Shown: positions 7,863 to 17,866 of the stretch, one piece after another
Position numbering within the stretch: the stretch's first letter is position 1
Layout: each line of letters begins with the position of its first letter
Source of the DNA: Leifsonia sp. Leaf336
Lineage (GTDB): Bacteria > Actinomycetota > Actinomycetes > Actinomycetales > Microbacteriaceae
Length of the DNA stretch: 64,000 bases
Direction: 5' to 3'
Assembly: GCF_001423695.1 (NCBI RefSeq)
Contig: NZ_LMOZ01000003.1
Coordinates: 102,509-166,508 of the forward strand
Program-made: the position numbers and the translations under genes
Notes under the pieces: generated by a model
Seen by the model: only the letters and a program-made list of their open reading frames with translations
Told to the model about the DNA's origin: nothing
The model's database searches: none

Positions 7863-9824
7863 TCAACCCAGCAGCGGCCGCTGCTTCTCCCGCTGCTCGA
7901 CGTACTCGGCGCGGGCGGTCTGCGTGCTCTCCAGCTCGGACACCTCCGCGACGGGCACATCCCACCAGCCTCCGCCGTCCGGCCCGTAGACGAACGGGTC
8001 GGATTCGATGTGGATGAGCGTGGAGGTGCTGCTCGCCTTGGCCGCCCTCACGGCCTCCTCGAGCCGAGCGGCGGCGTCCGCCCCCGGCGCCAGTTCGATG
8101 ACCTCGATGCCGAAGCTGCGGGCGTTCGCCGCGAGGTCGACGGGGAGGAAGTCGCCGCGCTCGAAGTTGCGCTCGGCATCGTCGCGGTAGCGGTAGCGGG
8201 TGCCGTAGCGCTGCGATCCGACCGTCTCGGAGAGGTGCCCGATGGAGGCGTAGCCCTGGTTCTGGATGAGCACGACGACGATCTTGATGCCCTCCGCGAC
8301 CGCGGTGGCGAGTTCGGTGTGCAGCATCAGGTACGAGCCGTCGCCGACGAGGACGATCACGTCGCGGTCGTCGCCCAGCGCCTCCAGCCCTCGCTTGACG
8401 CCCAGGCCTCCGGCGATCTCGTAGCCCATCGTCGAGAAGGCGTACTCGACGTGGTACCCGAGCGGGTCGCGCACGCGCCACAGCTTGTGGAGGTCGCCCG
8501 GCAGCGATCCTGCCGCCTGCACGACGACGTCGCGCGGGTCGGACGCGCGCTGCACGGCGCCGATCAGTGCCGGCTGACCGATCAGGGCGGGCTGATCGCG
8601 TTGTTCGGGATGATCGCGCTGTTCGGGCTCGGCCGGCGCCAGCGCCGCGTCGGCCACCGCGTCCCACGCCGCCTTCTCGTCCGCGATGCGCGTCGCGTAC
8701 GCCGGATCGACCCGGTGACCGGTGAGGGCGTCGGTCAGCGCCGTGAGGGTCTCGCGTGCGTCCGCGATCACCGGCAGCTGCGAACCGTGCTTGTAGGCGT
8801 CGAAGGAGGCCACGTTGATGTTCAGGAACCGGACCTCCGGGTTCTGGAACACCGTGCGGCTGGCGGTCGTGAAGTCGCTGTAGCGGGTGCCGATCCCGAT
8901 CACGAGGTCGGCCTCGCCGGTGAGCCGGTTCGCGGCGGTCGTGCCCGTCGCGCCGACGCCGCCGAGGTACTGCCGCTGGTCCCAGTTCAGGGAGCCGCCA
9001 CCGGCCTGCGTCGTGCCGACCGGGATGCCGGTGGCCTCCACGAACGCCCGGAGCACGTCCTCCGCGCCCGAGTAGAGCACGCCGCCGCCTGCGACGATCA
9101 CCGGACGCTCTGCCGCGCGGATCGCGTCGACGGCCGCGGCGAGCGCCCAGCCCTCCGGCGCCGGTCGGCGGAGGTGCCACTCGCGCGGAGCGAGGAACTC
9201 CTCCGGGACCTCCAGCGCCTCGGCCTGGACGTCCTCCGGGAGGGCGATCGTCACCGCGCCGGTCTCGGCCGGGTCGGTGAGGACGCGCATCGCGGCGAGC
9301 GCGATCGAGAACAGCTGCTCCGGCCGCTGCACGCGGTCGAAGAACCGCGAGACCGGTCGGAAGGCGTCGGTGACCTGCATGCCGAGGTCGTGGGGGTGCT
9401 CCAGCTGCTGCAGCACCGGGTCGGCGACGCGTGTCGCGAAGGTGTCCGATGGCAGCAGCAGGGCCGGGAGGCGGTTGGCGGTGGCCAGCGCGGCTCCCGT
9501 GATCAGGTTGGCCGCCCCGGGGCCGACGGAGGCGGTCGACGCGAACGTGGCCCGGCGCCGGTGGATGCGCGCGAAGCCGACGGCCTGGTGCACCATGGCC
9601 TGCTCGTTGCGGGCCTGGTAGTAGGGCATCAGCGCAGGGTCCTGCACGTTGGCCTGCTTGAGCGCCTGGCCGAGACCGGCCACGTTGCCGTGTCCGAAGA
9701 TTCCGAACATGCCCGGGATGGTGCGCTCACGCAGGTCGCCGTCGACGGTCCACTGGTTGGCGAGGAACTCGACGAGTGCCTGGGCCACCGTCATCCTGCG
9801 GGTCGTCGTCCTGCGGGTCGTCAT
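7863..9824 (-). CDS. iolD: 3D-(3,5/4)-trihydroxycyclohexane-1,2-dione hydrolase
   Basis: A 653-residue thiamine-diphosphate enzyme that opens the ring of the diketone intermediate of inositol breakdown. The N-terminal Pyr domain has GMFGIFGHGNVAGLG and RNEQAMVHQAVGFA, whose glutamate should contact ThDP. The C-terminal PP domain has the cofactor motif VGDGSYLMLHTELATA ending in QNQGYASIG. I chose the ATG at 9824, which overlaps the iolB stop as ATGA. Around residues 398-421 the linker holds duplicated motifs (PEQRDH/PEQRDQ, then PALIGQ/PALIGA) absent from a typical family member as I know it. It is otherwise full length. Confidence 0.93.
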   Translation of the reverse strand: MTTRRTTTRRMTVAQALVEFLANQWTVDGDLRERTIPGMFGIFGHGNVAGLGQALKQANVQDPALMPYYQARNEQAMVHQAVGFARIHRRRATFASTASVGPGAANLITGAALATANRLPALLLPSDTFATRVADPVLQQLEHPHDLGMQVTDAFRPVSRFFDRVQRPEQLFSIALAAMRVLTDPAETGAVTIALPEDVQAEALEVPEEFLAPREWHLRRPAPEGWALAAAVDAIRAAERPVIVAGGGVLYSGAEDVLRAFVEATGIPVGTTQAGGGSLNWDQRQYLGGVGATGTTAANRLTGEADLVIGIGTRYSDFTTASRTVFQNPEVRFLNINVASFDAYKHGSQLPVIADARETLTALTDALTGHRVDPAYATRIADEKAAWDAVADAALAPAEPEQRDHPEQRDQPALIGQPALIGAVQRASDPRDVVVQAAGSLPGDLHKLWRVRDPLGYHVEYAFSTMGYEIAGGLGVKRGLEALGDDRDVIVLVGDGSYLMLHTELATAVAEGIKIVVVLIQNQGYASIGHLSETVGSQRYGTRYRYRDDAERNFERGDFLPVDLAANARSFGIEVIELAPGADAAARLEEAVRAAKASSTSTLIHIESDPFVYGPDGGGWWDVPVAEVSELESTQTARAEYVEQREKQRPLLG

Positions 9825-10741
9825 CGAGCGGCTCCTTGCGTGGTCGGGACGTAGGGAAGTCGGGGGTCGGTCTCCTGGGCGGTCCAGGTGTCGCGCAGCC
9901 ACGCCTGGCGCGGGTCGTCGCTGATCAGCCAGGCCCGCTCCTCCCCCGGTCCCGCCATGACGTTGAGGTAGTAGAGGTCGTACTCGGGGGCGGCGACCGC
10001 CGGCCCGTGGTAGCCGAACGGCACCAGGGCGATGTCGCCGGTGCGGACGAGCGCATTGGTCTCGATGTCGCCGGCCGCCGAGCGATAAGTGGCGAAGCTC
10101 CCGAAGGCGTCCGCGTTCTGCGGGGCGTTCGCGCCGCGCACGGGAGCCGACTCGAAGTAGTAGATCTCTTCCAGCTGCGACTCGTGGCCGGGGACGTCCT
10201 CGTCGTGCTTGTGCGCGGGGTGGGACGACCAGTTGCCCGCCGGCGTGATGACCTCGCACACGATCAGGGCGGCGGCATCCAGCGTTCCCGGACTGGTCTC
10301 GTTTCCCGGAACGGCGAAGTTGTGCACCTGCCGGCTGTCTCGGCCCGCGCCGCGCAGCTCGACCGGCACCTCGTCGCGGGCGATGTGCACCGACGGCTTG
10401 CGGACCCGTGTCGGCGCCTCCGCCACGGCGACCCGGCCGAACCCGCTGATCGCCAGCGCGTTCCCGGCGCCGACGTAGACCACGTCGGTCGGCCCGTCGA
10501 ACACGCTCGACCGGCCGGCCAGGTGCGTCGTCGCCCCCTCGTGCCCGACCGAGAACGCCCCGCTCAGCGGCACGACGATGCGCTCCACGTCACCGGCGGG
10601 CAGCTCGACCGTGTCGCCGGCGAGCTCCGCGACCCGCATGCCGGTGTGCTGCCAGCCGTCGAGACGCGCGTCGACCACCGACTCCCACGAGCCGTCGCTG
10701 AGGGCGCCGCGCGGGAAGAACCATTCATTGTGCTCTGCCAT
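9821..10741 (-). CDS. iolB: 5-deoxy-glucuronate isomerase
   Basis: A 306-residue cupin-fold isomerase that converts 5-deoxyglucuronate to 2-deoxy-5-keto-gluconate in inositol catabolism. Characteristic stretches are WSSHPAHKHDED (metal-binding histidines, about residues 172-183), the following EEIYYFES, and VPFGYHGPAVAAPEYDLYYLNVMAG near the C-terminus. Length matches the family. It lies between iolA and iolD on the same strand and overlaps iolD by four bases. Confidence 0.93.
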   Translation of the reverse strand: MAEHNEWFFPRGALSDGSWESVVDARLDGWQHTGMRVAELAGDTVELPAGDVERIVVPLSGAFSVGHEGATTHLAGRSSVFDGPTDVVYVGAGNALAISGFGRVAVAEAPTRVRKPSVHIARDEVPVELRGAGRDSRQVHNFAVPGNETSPGTLDAAALIVCEVITPAGNWSSHPAHKHDEDVPGHESQLEEIYYFESAPVRGANAPQNADAFGSFATYRSAAGDIETNALVRTGDIALVPFGYHGPAVAAPEYDLYYLNVMAGPGEERAWLISDDPRQAWLRDTWTAQETDPRLPYVPTTQGAAR

Positions 10742-10752
10742 GTGCCGTGTCC

Positions 10753-12309
<1,557 letters not shown>

Positions 12310-12338
12310 GATGTTCCTTAGCGATGCGGGAGGCCGGA

Positions 12339-13259
12339 TCAGCGGCCGTGGACGAGAGCGGCGGCGATGTCGACGGCCCCGCCGACGTCGCCGTCCTGCG
12401 GATAGAGGAGCGTGCGGCCGACGACGAGGCCGTGGACGCCGGGCAGCGCGAGAGCGGACTCCCACGCGGCGAACGTCTCCTCCGGCGCGGCCTCCGAGTC
12501 GCCGCCGAGCAGCAGCGTGGGCAGGGTGGTCGCGGCCATCACGCGCTCCATCTCGGGCACGACCGGCAGCTTGAGCCAGGTGTAGGCCGACGACGCTCCC
12601 AGCCCTGACGCGATCGCGACCGACTGGATGACGGCGTCGGGAGTCAGGTCGTTGACGATCCGTTCGTCCTTCCACCGGCTGAGGAAGGGCTCGAGCAGGA
12701 TCGGGAGGCGCGCCTGCGCGGCGGCCGTGACGGCGTCGGCCGTGGCCTCCAGCGTGCGTGCGGTTGCGGCGTCTTCGTGGTTGATGCGCACGAGTAGCTT
12801 GGCGGCGTCGAGGTTGCCGCGCACCATGGCGTCGACGTCGTAGCCGGTGTACCGGTCGTCCATCTCGAAGACCGCGCCGCGCAGGCCTCCACGGTTCATC
12901 GAGCCGACGGCGATCTTGTCGTCGAGCACGCCCAGCAGGGCCAGATCGTCGATGATGTCGGGGGTGCCCAGCACGCCGTCGACGCCGGGGCGCGAGAGCG
13001 CGAGCGCGAGGCGCCGCAGGAGGTCGTAACGGTCGGCCATGGCGATCGGGTCGCCGCCGACCCCGAGCGCGCCGCGGGCCGGGTGATCGGCGGCCACGAT
13101 GAACAGCCGGCCGTCGCCGCGCACGAGCGGTCGGCGGACGCGCGAGGCGAGCGCCGTCTCGACGTCGCCCGGGCTCGAGTGCCGACGGGCGCGGAGACGG
13201 GCGAAGGCGTCGGCGTCGATGAGCGGTGCGGAGCCGGCGACGAGGTCAGCTGCGGACAT
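12339..13259 (-). CDS. Class I aldolase-like (beta/alpha)8 protein of inositol clusters (Cgl0159 type)
   Basis: A 306-residue TIM-barrel protein. It has FIVAADHPARGALGVGG near residue 53, LVRINHEDAATA, LPILLEPFLS and TWLKLPVVPEME, where the lysine could be the Schiff-base residue. Relatives occur in actinobacterial inositol clusters. Its likely role is cleavage of 2-deoxy-5-keto-gluconate-6-phosphate, the job of IolJ in Bacillus, but that is inference from context. It overlaps the end of iolC by 14 bases and so is translationally coupled to the kinase that makes that substrate. Confidence 0.78.
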   Translation of the reverse strand: MSAADLVAGSAPLIDADAFARLRARRHSSPGDVETALASRVRRPLVRGDGRLFIVAADHPARGALGVGGDPIAMADRYDLLRRLALALSRPGVDGVLGTPDIIDDLALLGVLDDKIAVGSMNRGGLRGAVFEMDDRYTGYDVDAMVRGNLDAAKLLVRINHEDAATARTLEATADAVTAAAQARLPILLEPFLSRWKDERIVNDLTPDAVIQSVAIASGLGASSAYTWLKLPVVPEMERVMAATTLPTLLLGGDSEAAPEETFAAWESALALPGVHGLVVGRTLLYPQDGDVGGAVDIAAALVHGR

Positions 13260-14238
13260 TCTGGAGCTCCTTCAGCACGGATTCGACCTCGTCCGTCGTC
13301 GGCATGGCGGTGGAGCACTCGCGACGCGTAGCCACGATCGCTCCGGCGATGTTGGCGAAGCGGATGACCCTCTCGAGCGACCAGTCCTGAAGCAGCCCGT
13401 AGCAGAGCGCGCCGCCGAAGCCGTCGCCGGCGCCGAGCCCGTTGACGACCTCCACGAAGTAGGGCGGAACCTCGACGGTCTCGTCGCGGGTCTTCGCGAG
13501 CACGCCGCGCGGCCCCTGCTTGACGATCGCGAGTTCGACGCCGCGTTCGAGCAAGGCGTCGGCAGCGCGCAGCGGCTCGGTCTCACCGACCGCGATCTCG
13601 CACTCCTCGCGGTTGCCGACGGCCACGGTGACCTGACCGAGCGCCCTCTTGACCTCGGCGGTCGCCGCGGCGCCGCTCGGCCAGAACATCGGCCGGTAGT
13701 CGAGATCGAGGACGGTCAGCGGCCGCCGGCCCCTGGCCCCCCATGCCGCGTGGTGCGCGGTGCGGCTGGGGTCGCGCGAGAGGCCGGTGACCGTCGACCA
13801 GTAGATGCGCGCGCGGCTGATCGCGTCGAGGTCGAGGTCGTTCGCCGTGATCGCGAGGTCGGGCGCGATCGGATCGCGGTAGAAGTACAGCGGGAAGTCG
13901 TCCGGCGGGAAGATCTCGCAGAACGTGATCGGCGTCTTGAGCGTGCCGACGGTGCCGACGAAGCGGTCGTCGACGCCGAGCCGGCGCAGCTCACGGTGGG
14001 CATAGCGGCCGAAGGGGTCGTCGCCGGTCGCTGTGACCACCGCCGAGCGGAGGCCATGCCGCGCGGCCGCGATCGAGACGTTCGTCGCACTGCCTCCGAG
14101 GAACTTGCCGAACGTGTCGACGTCCTCCAGGCCCACACCGTCTTGAAGGGGGTAGAGGTCGACCCCGATGCGCCCGATGGTGATCAGATCGAACGGCTCC
14201 CCCTGCTCGGAATGCAGAGCCGCGGTCTCGCTCGTCAT
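13246..14238 (-). CDS. iolC: 5-dehydro-2-deoxygluconokinase (PfkB family)
   Basis: A 330-residue ribokinase-fold sugar kinase. It has GRIGVDLYPLQDG at the N-terminus, the PfkB signature 1 region GGSATNVSIAAARHG (about residues 48-62) and signature 2 VVNGLGAGDGFGGALCYGLL (about 275-294) with the catalytic aspartate in GAGDGF. In the iol pathway it phosphorylates 2-deoxy-5-keto-gluconate. I chose the ATG at 14238 because AAGGAG lies at correct spacing. It is the first gene of the seven-gene operon. Confidence 0.92.
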   Translation of the reverse strand: MTSETAALHSEQGEPFDLITIGRIGVDLYPLQDGVGLEDVDTFGKFLGGSATNVSIAAARHGLRSAVVTATGDDPFGRYAHRELRRLGVDDRFVGTVGTLKTPITFCEIFPPDDFPLYFYRDPIAPDLAITANDLDLDAISRARIYWSTVTGLSRDPSRTAHHAAWGARGRRPLTVLDLDYRPMFWPSGAAATAEVKRALGQVTVAVGNREECEIAVGETEPLRAADALLERGVELAIVKQGPRGVLAKTRDETVEVPPYFVEVVNGLGAGDGFGGALCYGLLQDWSLERVIRFANIAGAIVATRRECSTAMPTTDEVESVLKELQNVRS

Positions 14239-14330
14239 GGCGTGGAACTCCTTCGTCGCGGTCGTCGTGTCGCAGCTCAAGCCTACATCTATGTTCTATC
14301 AAACTGACAACCCTGTGCCGCGGCGAAGGA
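14239..14330 (-). promoter_or_regulatory. Upstream region of the inositol operon
   Basis: This is the only plausible promoter region for the seven iol genes. On the minus strand it carries TTGTCA followed by an AT-rich run with ATAGAACATAGAT (a direct repeat of ATAGA), unlike the GC-rich surroundings. I could not assign a -10 with standard spacing. A regulator site in the AT-rich run is likely. Confidence 0.4.
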
Positions 14331-14350
14331 TCGTCGGCCCTTTGCCGCGG

Positions 14351-15190
14351 TCAGCGCCGGGCGACCAGCCACTCGGCGAAGCCGAGCACCTGCGGATCGA
14401 GCGCCCGGGTCGCCGCGAAGTCGGCCTGATACGCCGGGAGCGTGGAGAACCAGCGGAACATCGAGGCGCGGTCGTCGTCCATCGCGTCGAGCGGAACCCG
14501 CTCGAACCGGGTTGGCACGCCGGTCGCGGCGCTGATCTCGGCGACGATCTGCTCGAGCGTGAGCTCGTCGCCCGCGATCTCGACGGCCATACCGGACGCG
14601 CGTCCGGGATCGGTCGCGAGCGCGGCGACGACGCGGCCGATGTCGACGACGGCGATCAGCTGCAGGGGCACGTCCCCCGGCATCGGCAAGCGCACGACCG
14701 CTTCGACGGTCTCGCCGGCCGGCAGCTGGTACGCGAGGTTCTCCATGAAGAACACGGGTCGCACGAACGCGTGCGCGACGCCGCTCGCCTCCAGTGCCTC
14801 CTCCACCCGGCGCTTGCTCTCGAAGTGCGGGATGCCGGTCTCGCGGTCCGCGCCTCCTACCGACGAGTGCACGACGAACGGGACTCCCGCGTCGCGGGCG
14901 GCCTCCACGAGGAGGATGCCTCGGCGGGTCTCGCCGCGGGGGCCGTCCTCCCCCGCGAAGGTCGTCATGAGCGACAGGGCAGCGACGCCGTCGAGGGCCG
15001 TGCGGGCGGCGTCGGGATCCTCGGCGTCGGCGACCACGACCTCCACCCCGCGTGCGGCGAGCGCACGTGCCCGTTCCGAGTTCGCGTCCCGCGTCAGCGC
15101 GCGCACGGCCGCACCTCGCTCGAGCAGCGCGTCGACGACCGCGCCGCCCTGCTTGCCGGTCGCGCCGACCACGGCGATCAGGTCTGACAT
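14351..15190 (-). CDS. NmrA-like NAD(P)-binding protein
   Basis: A 279-residue atypical short-chain dehydrogenase. The N-terminus VVGATGKQGGAVVDALLERG carries the GxxGxxG nucleotide motif at about residues 8-14. It continues VRALTRDANSERA, then VVHSSVGGADRETGIPHFESK and VRPVFFMENL, all typical of the NmrA/HSCARG group, which sense or reduce via NAD(P). No catalytic Tyr-x-x-x-Lys is obvious. No Shine-Dalgarno precedes the ATG; instead the 5' leader folds into a tRNA-like three-stem structure. Confidence 0.82.
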   Translation of the reverse strand: MSDLIAVVGATGKQGGAVVDALLERGAAVRALTRDANSERARALAARGVEVVVADAEDPDAARTALDGVAALSLMTTFAGEDGPRGETRRGILLVEAARDAGVPFVVHSSVGGADRETGIPHFESKRRVEEALEASGVAHAFVRPVFFMENLAYQLPAGETVEAVVRLPMPGDVPLQLIAVVDIGRVVAALATDPGRASGMAVEIAGDELTLEQIVAEISAATGVPTRFERVPLDAMDDDRASMFRWFSTLPAYQADFAATRALDPQVLGFAEWLVARR

Positions 15191-15193
15191 CGT

Positions 15194-15245
15194 GGAGGAC
15201 TCTGGAAATCGAACCAGACAGGTCGCCCCGATAGGCGAGTCCCCC
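15194..15245 (-). other. tRNA-like three-way junction in the leader of the NmrA-like gene
   Basis: On the minus strand GGGGGACT (15245-15238) pairs with AGTCCTCC (15201-15194) as an outer stem with one G-U. Inside, CGCC/GGCG (15237-15234 with 15227-15224) makes a D-arm-like hairpin. TCTGG/CCAGA (15218-15214 with 15205-15201) makes a T-arm-like hairpin whose loop contains TTCGATT. The 5' part GGGGGACTCGCCTA resembles the start of actinobacterial serine tRNAs, but there is no anticodon arm. It may be a decayed tRNA or a regulatory leader structure. Confidence 0.3.
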
Positions 15246-15286
15246 TCGGGACGCCCTCAGCATACGCCGGAGCGGCTGGCGGCCGC

Positions 15287-15343
15287 CGAGGGGCACGTTG
15301 TTGTCCCCTTCGAGGGCCGAAAGGGACAACAACGTGCCCTTCG
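15287..15343. repeat. Palindromic intergenic element, copy B
   Basis: Twenty-one-base arms (15287-15307 and 15323-15343) form a near-perfect hairpin with one wobble pair. The arm contains GGGCACGTTGTTGTC, shared with the element at 19847. It lies between the end of the ABC permease gene and the leader of the NmrA-like gene. Confidence 0.8.
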
Positions 15344-15352
15344 CTGGCGGGC

Positions 15353-16168
15353 TCAGCGGCCGTCTTTGCGAATCCAGCGGAACGTGAGCCGGCACGCGAC
15401 GAGGCCGACGACGAGCCAGATCAGGAGCACGACGGCGATCCAGCCGAGCTGCCAGCTGCCGCTCGGCTCCGCCGCCTCGAAGCTCGCCGGGAGGAACACG
15501 CTGCGCATGCCCTGCGCGATCCACTTGAGCGGGAACAGGCTCGCGATGTTCTGCAGCCATTTGGGCAGCAGGTTGAACGCCAGGTACACGCCGGAGATGA
15601 ATTGCAGCACGAGCACGATCGGGATGATGACCGCCGTAGCGCTCTTGCCCGTGCGCGGGACGGCCGAGAGCGCGATTCCGAGCACGGCGGAGGTGACGAT
15701 CCCGAGCGCGTAGATCCAGGCGAATCGTAGCCAGAGCGCGGGGTCGGTCGGCAGTGCGACGCCGAACGCGACGCGGGCCATCAGCAGCAGCAGGCCGATC
15801 TGGAGGATGCTCGTCGCGATGACCTGGCCCATCTTGCCGAGGAAGTACGAGACGACGGGCAGCGGTGTCCCGCCCAGCCGCTTCAGCGTCCCGTCGCTCT
15901 TCTCCACAGCGATGTCGACGGCGAGGTTCTGCACACCGCTGAGGAGGATGCCGGCGGCGATCATCCCCGGGAGGTAGTACGCGGCCTGGGTGATGCCTCC
16001 ACTGCCGTCGGGTGCGGCGCCCACCTTGCCGAGGCCCTGGAAGGCGACGGAGAAGATGCCGAGCATGACGACCGGGAACAGGAAAGTGAAGAAGATCGTG
16101 TCCGACTGCCGGAAGTAGACGAGCACTTCGTAGCGGATGCGGGACCAGCCCAGCGCCACGGCGGTCAT
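15353..16168 (-). CDS. ABC-2 type transporter permease (DrrB-like)
   Basis: A 271-residue membrane protein with about six hydrophobic segments: near residues 25-43, 65-85, 108-132, 148-170, 178-200 and 240-262. Typical family sequence is FLFPVVMLGIFSVAF and the ABC-2 box region EKSDGTLKRLGGTPLP. It forms the channel for the ATPase encoded just upstream; the two genes overlap by four bases. Together they resemble DrrAB-type drug or lipid exporters. The substrate is unknown. Confidence 0.9.
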   Translation of the reverse strand: MTAVALGWSRIRYEVLVYFRQSDTIFFTFLFPVVMLGIFSVAFQGLGKVGAAPDGSGGITQAAYYLPGMIAAGILLSGVQNLAVDIAVEKSDGTLKRLGGTPLPVVSYFLGKMGQVIATSILQIGLLLLMARVAFGVALPTDPALWLRFAWIYALGIVTSAVLGIALSAVPRTGKSATAVIIPIVLVLQFISGVYLAFNLLPKWLQNIASLFPLKWIAQGMRSVFLPASFEAAEPSGSWQLGWIAVVLLIWLVVGLVACRLTFRWIRKDGR

Positions 16169-17049
16169 GCAGCGACCTCCTCGGCGCCGGCCTGTTCGTC
16201 GGCCTCCCGCACCAATCCGAGGTAGATGTCCTCCAGGCTCGGTCGGATCACCTCCAGGTCGCGCGGCTCGCCGCCGAGCTCGACCGTGAGCCGGGCGACC
16301 AGCGCTCCCGGCGCCTCGGTGCGCTCCTCGTGCTGCGCACCCGTCGCGTCGCGCCAGCGGACGATCGGGACGCGCGACGCGGATCCGCCGATCTCGTCCA
16401 CCGCGCCGATGTCGAGCAGCGCGCCGTGGGCGATCACCGCCGCCCGATCGCTCAGCTGCGCCGCCTCATCGAGATAGTGGGTGGTGAGCAGGATGGTCGT
16501 CCCCTCCCGTTTGAGCGAGCGCACCAGCTCCCAGAACTGCCGGCGCGCCTCGGGATCGAAACCGGTGGTCGGCTCGTCGAGGAACAGCAGCTCCGGCCGT
16601 CCGATCACCCCGAGCGCGACATCCAGCCGGCGACGCTGGCCGCCGGACAGGTTGCGGATGCGGGTCTTCGCCTTCTCCTCCAGGCCCACCGAGAGGATGA
16701 TCTCCTCGACGTCGCGGCTGTTCGGGTAGTAGCGGGCGAACTGGGTGAGCTGTTCGCGCACCGTCACGTTCGCGGCCTCCGAGCCGGACTGCAGCACGAT
16801 GCCCAGCCGCGCCTTCCACGCCGTGCCCGCCTTGCCGGGGTCCTCGCCGAGCACCGTCACGTCGCCGCCGTCGCGGTCGCGGTACCCCTCGAGGATCTCG
16901 ATCGTCGTGCTCTTGCCCGCGCCGTTCGGCCCGAGCAGCGCGAACGTCTCACCGTCGGCGATCTCGAAGTCGACTCCGCGCACGGCTTCGAACGAGCCGT
17001 ACGACTTGCGGAGGCCGCGGACGACCACGGCGGGAGGGCGGACAGTCAT
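16165..17049 (-). CDS. ABC transporter ATP-binding protein (DrrA-like)
   Basis: A 294-residue ATPase. Walker A is GPNGAGKST (about residues 39-47), the Q-loop is in VLQSGSE, the signature LSGGQRRRLDVALG is near 136-149 and Walker B LLFLDEPTTGFDP near 157-169, followed by the H-loop TTHYLDEA. The DrrA-type C-terminal extension ends in RPSLEDIYLGLVRE. I chose the ATG at 17049. It powers the partner permease (overlap ATGA). Confidence 0.92.
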   Translation of the reverse strand: MTVRPPAVVVRGLRKSYGSFEAVRGVDFEIADGETFALLGPNGAGKSTTIEILEGYRDRDGGDVTVLGEDPGKAGTAWKARLGIVLQSGSEAANVTVREQLTQFARYYPNSRDVEEIILSVGLEEKAKTRIRNLSGGQRRRLDVALGVIGRPELLFLDEPTTGFDPEARRQFWELVRSLKREGTTILLTTHYLDEAAQLSDRAAVIAHGALLDIGAVDEIGGSASRVPIVRWRDATGAQHEERTEAPGALVARLTVELGGEPRDLEVIRPSLEDIYLGLVREADEQAGAEEVAA

Positions 17050-17068
17050 GCGCTCATCATGCCGGGGG

Positions 17069-17806
17069 TCAGGACCGGTACTCGGGGTTCGGGAAGTCGA
17101 ACCGCGTTCCAGCGTCCCACTCGCGCCGCTGGTTGCCGTACGCGGGGAAGCCGCCCGCATCCTTCAGGAGGCGAGCGAGGTGGAGGAGGTTCCAGGTGAG
17201 GAACGTCGTGTTCCTGTTGGTGAAGTCGTTGCCGAATCCGACGCGTCGTCCGTCGCCCAGGTCGTCGCCGTAGCTCGGTCCGGGGCCGGCCTCGCCGATC
17301 CATCCCGCGTCGGCCTGCGGCGGCACCGCGTAGCCGATGTGCTGGAGGCTGTAGAGGATGTTGGAGGCGCAGTGCTTGATGCCGTCCTCGTTGCCGGTGA
17401 TGAGGCAGCCGCCCGTGCGCCCGTAGTAGAGCCACTGGCCCTTCTCGTTCAGCTCGCCCGAGTGCGAATAGAGGCGTTCGATGACCTTCTTGGTCTCGCT
17501 GCTGTTGTCGCCGAGCCAGATCGGGCCGGCGATGACGAGGATGTCCGCGGCGAGCACGCGCGGGAAGAGATCCGGCCAGGCATCCACCTCCCAGCCGTAC
17601 TCGCGCATGTCCGGGTAGACGCCCGTAGCGATCGGGTGGTCGACGGACCGGAACTGATCCACCTCCACGCCGTTCGCGGACATGATCGACGCACTCGCGT
17701 CGATCAGCGACTGCGTGTGACTGCGGCCGGGCGACCGGGTGAGGGTCGTGTTGATGAAAAGCGCGCGCAGATCGCTGTAGTCGGTGGCCGGAGAACCCAT
17801 GGGCAC
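17069..17806 (-). CDS. Flavodoxin-like NAD(P)H-dependent reductase
   Basis: A 245-residue flavodoxin-fold protein. The N-terminal FMN phosphate loop is INTTLTRSPGRSHT (about residues 18-31), and IVIAGPIWLGDNSSETKKVIERL gives the second flavin-contact region. It probably reduces quinones, nitro compounds or similar with NAD(P)H. I prefer the GTG at 17806, seven bases after GAGGG; an ATG at 17800 is possible. It is divergent from a marR gene, a common pairing for redox-stress repressors and reductases. Confidence 0.85.
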   Translation of the reverse strand: MPMGSPATDYSDLRALFINTTLTRSPGRSHTQSLIDASASIMSANGVEVDQFRSVDHPIATGVYPDMREYGWEVDAWPDLFPRVLAADILVIAGPIWLGDNSSETKKVIERLYSHSGELNEKGQWLYYGRTGGCLITGNEDGIKHCASNILYSLQHIGYAVPPQADAGWIGEAGPGPSYGDDLGDGRRVGFGNDFTNRNTTFLTWNLLHLARLLKDAGGFPAYGNQRREWDAGTRFDFPNPEYRS

Positions 17807-17828
17807 ACGCTATCCCTCACGTCCACTG

Positions 17829-17866
17829 TTGACAGTTTGAGTTCGAACTATTAGAGTTCTAACTAT
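17829..17866 (+). promoter_or_regulatory. Leaderless promoter with tandem operator for the second marR gene
   Basis: TTGACA (17829-17834), 17 bases and TAGAGT (17852-17857) form a near-consensus promoter whose start would fall at 17864-17865, the A of the ATG. GAGTTCGAACTAT (17839-17851) is repeated with one change at 17854-17866. The two copies are 15 bases apart: one in the spacer, the other over -10 and start. Each contains a partly palindromic GTTCgAAC. A MarR dimer on either would block transcription. Confidence 0.75.

Noticed and set aside
6312..9854. 1180-codon open frame on the plus strand
   Set aside because: It runs antisense through the inositol genes, whose own frames have clear domains. 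It is a product of high GC and contains no recognisable domain.
15194..15245. Calling an intact tRNA gene
   Set aside because: There is no anticodon arm and the length is only about 52 bases.
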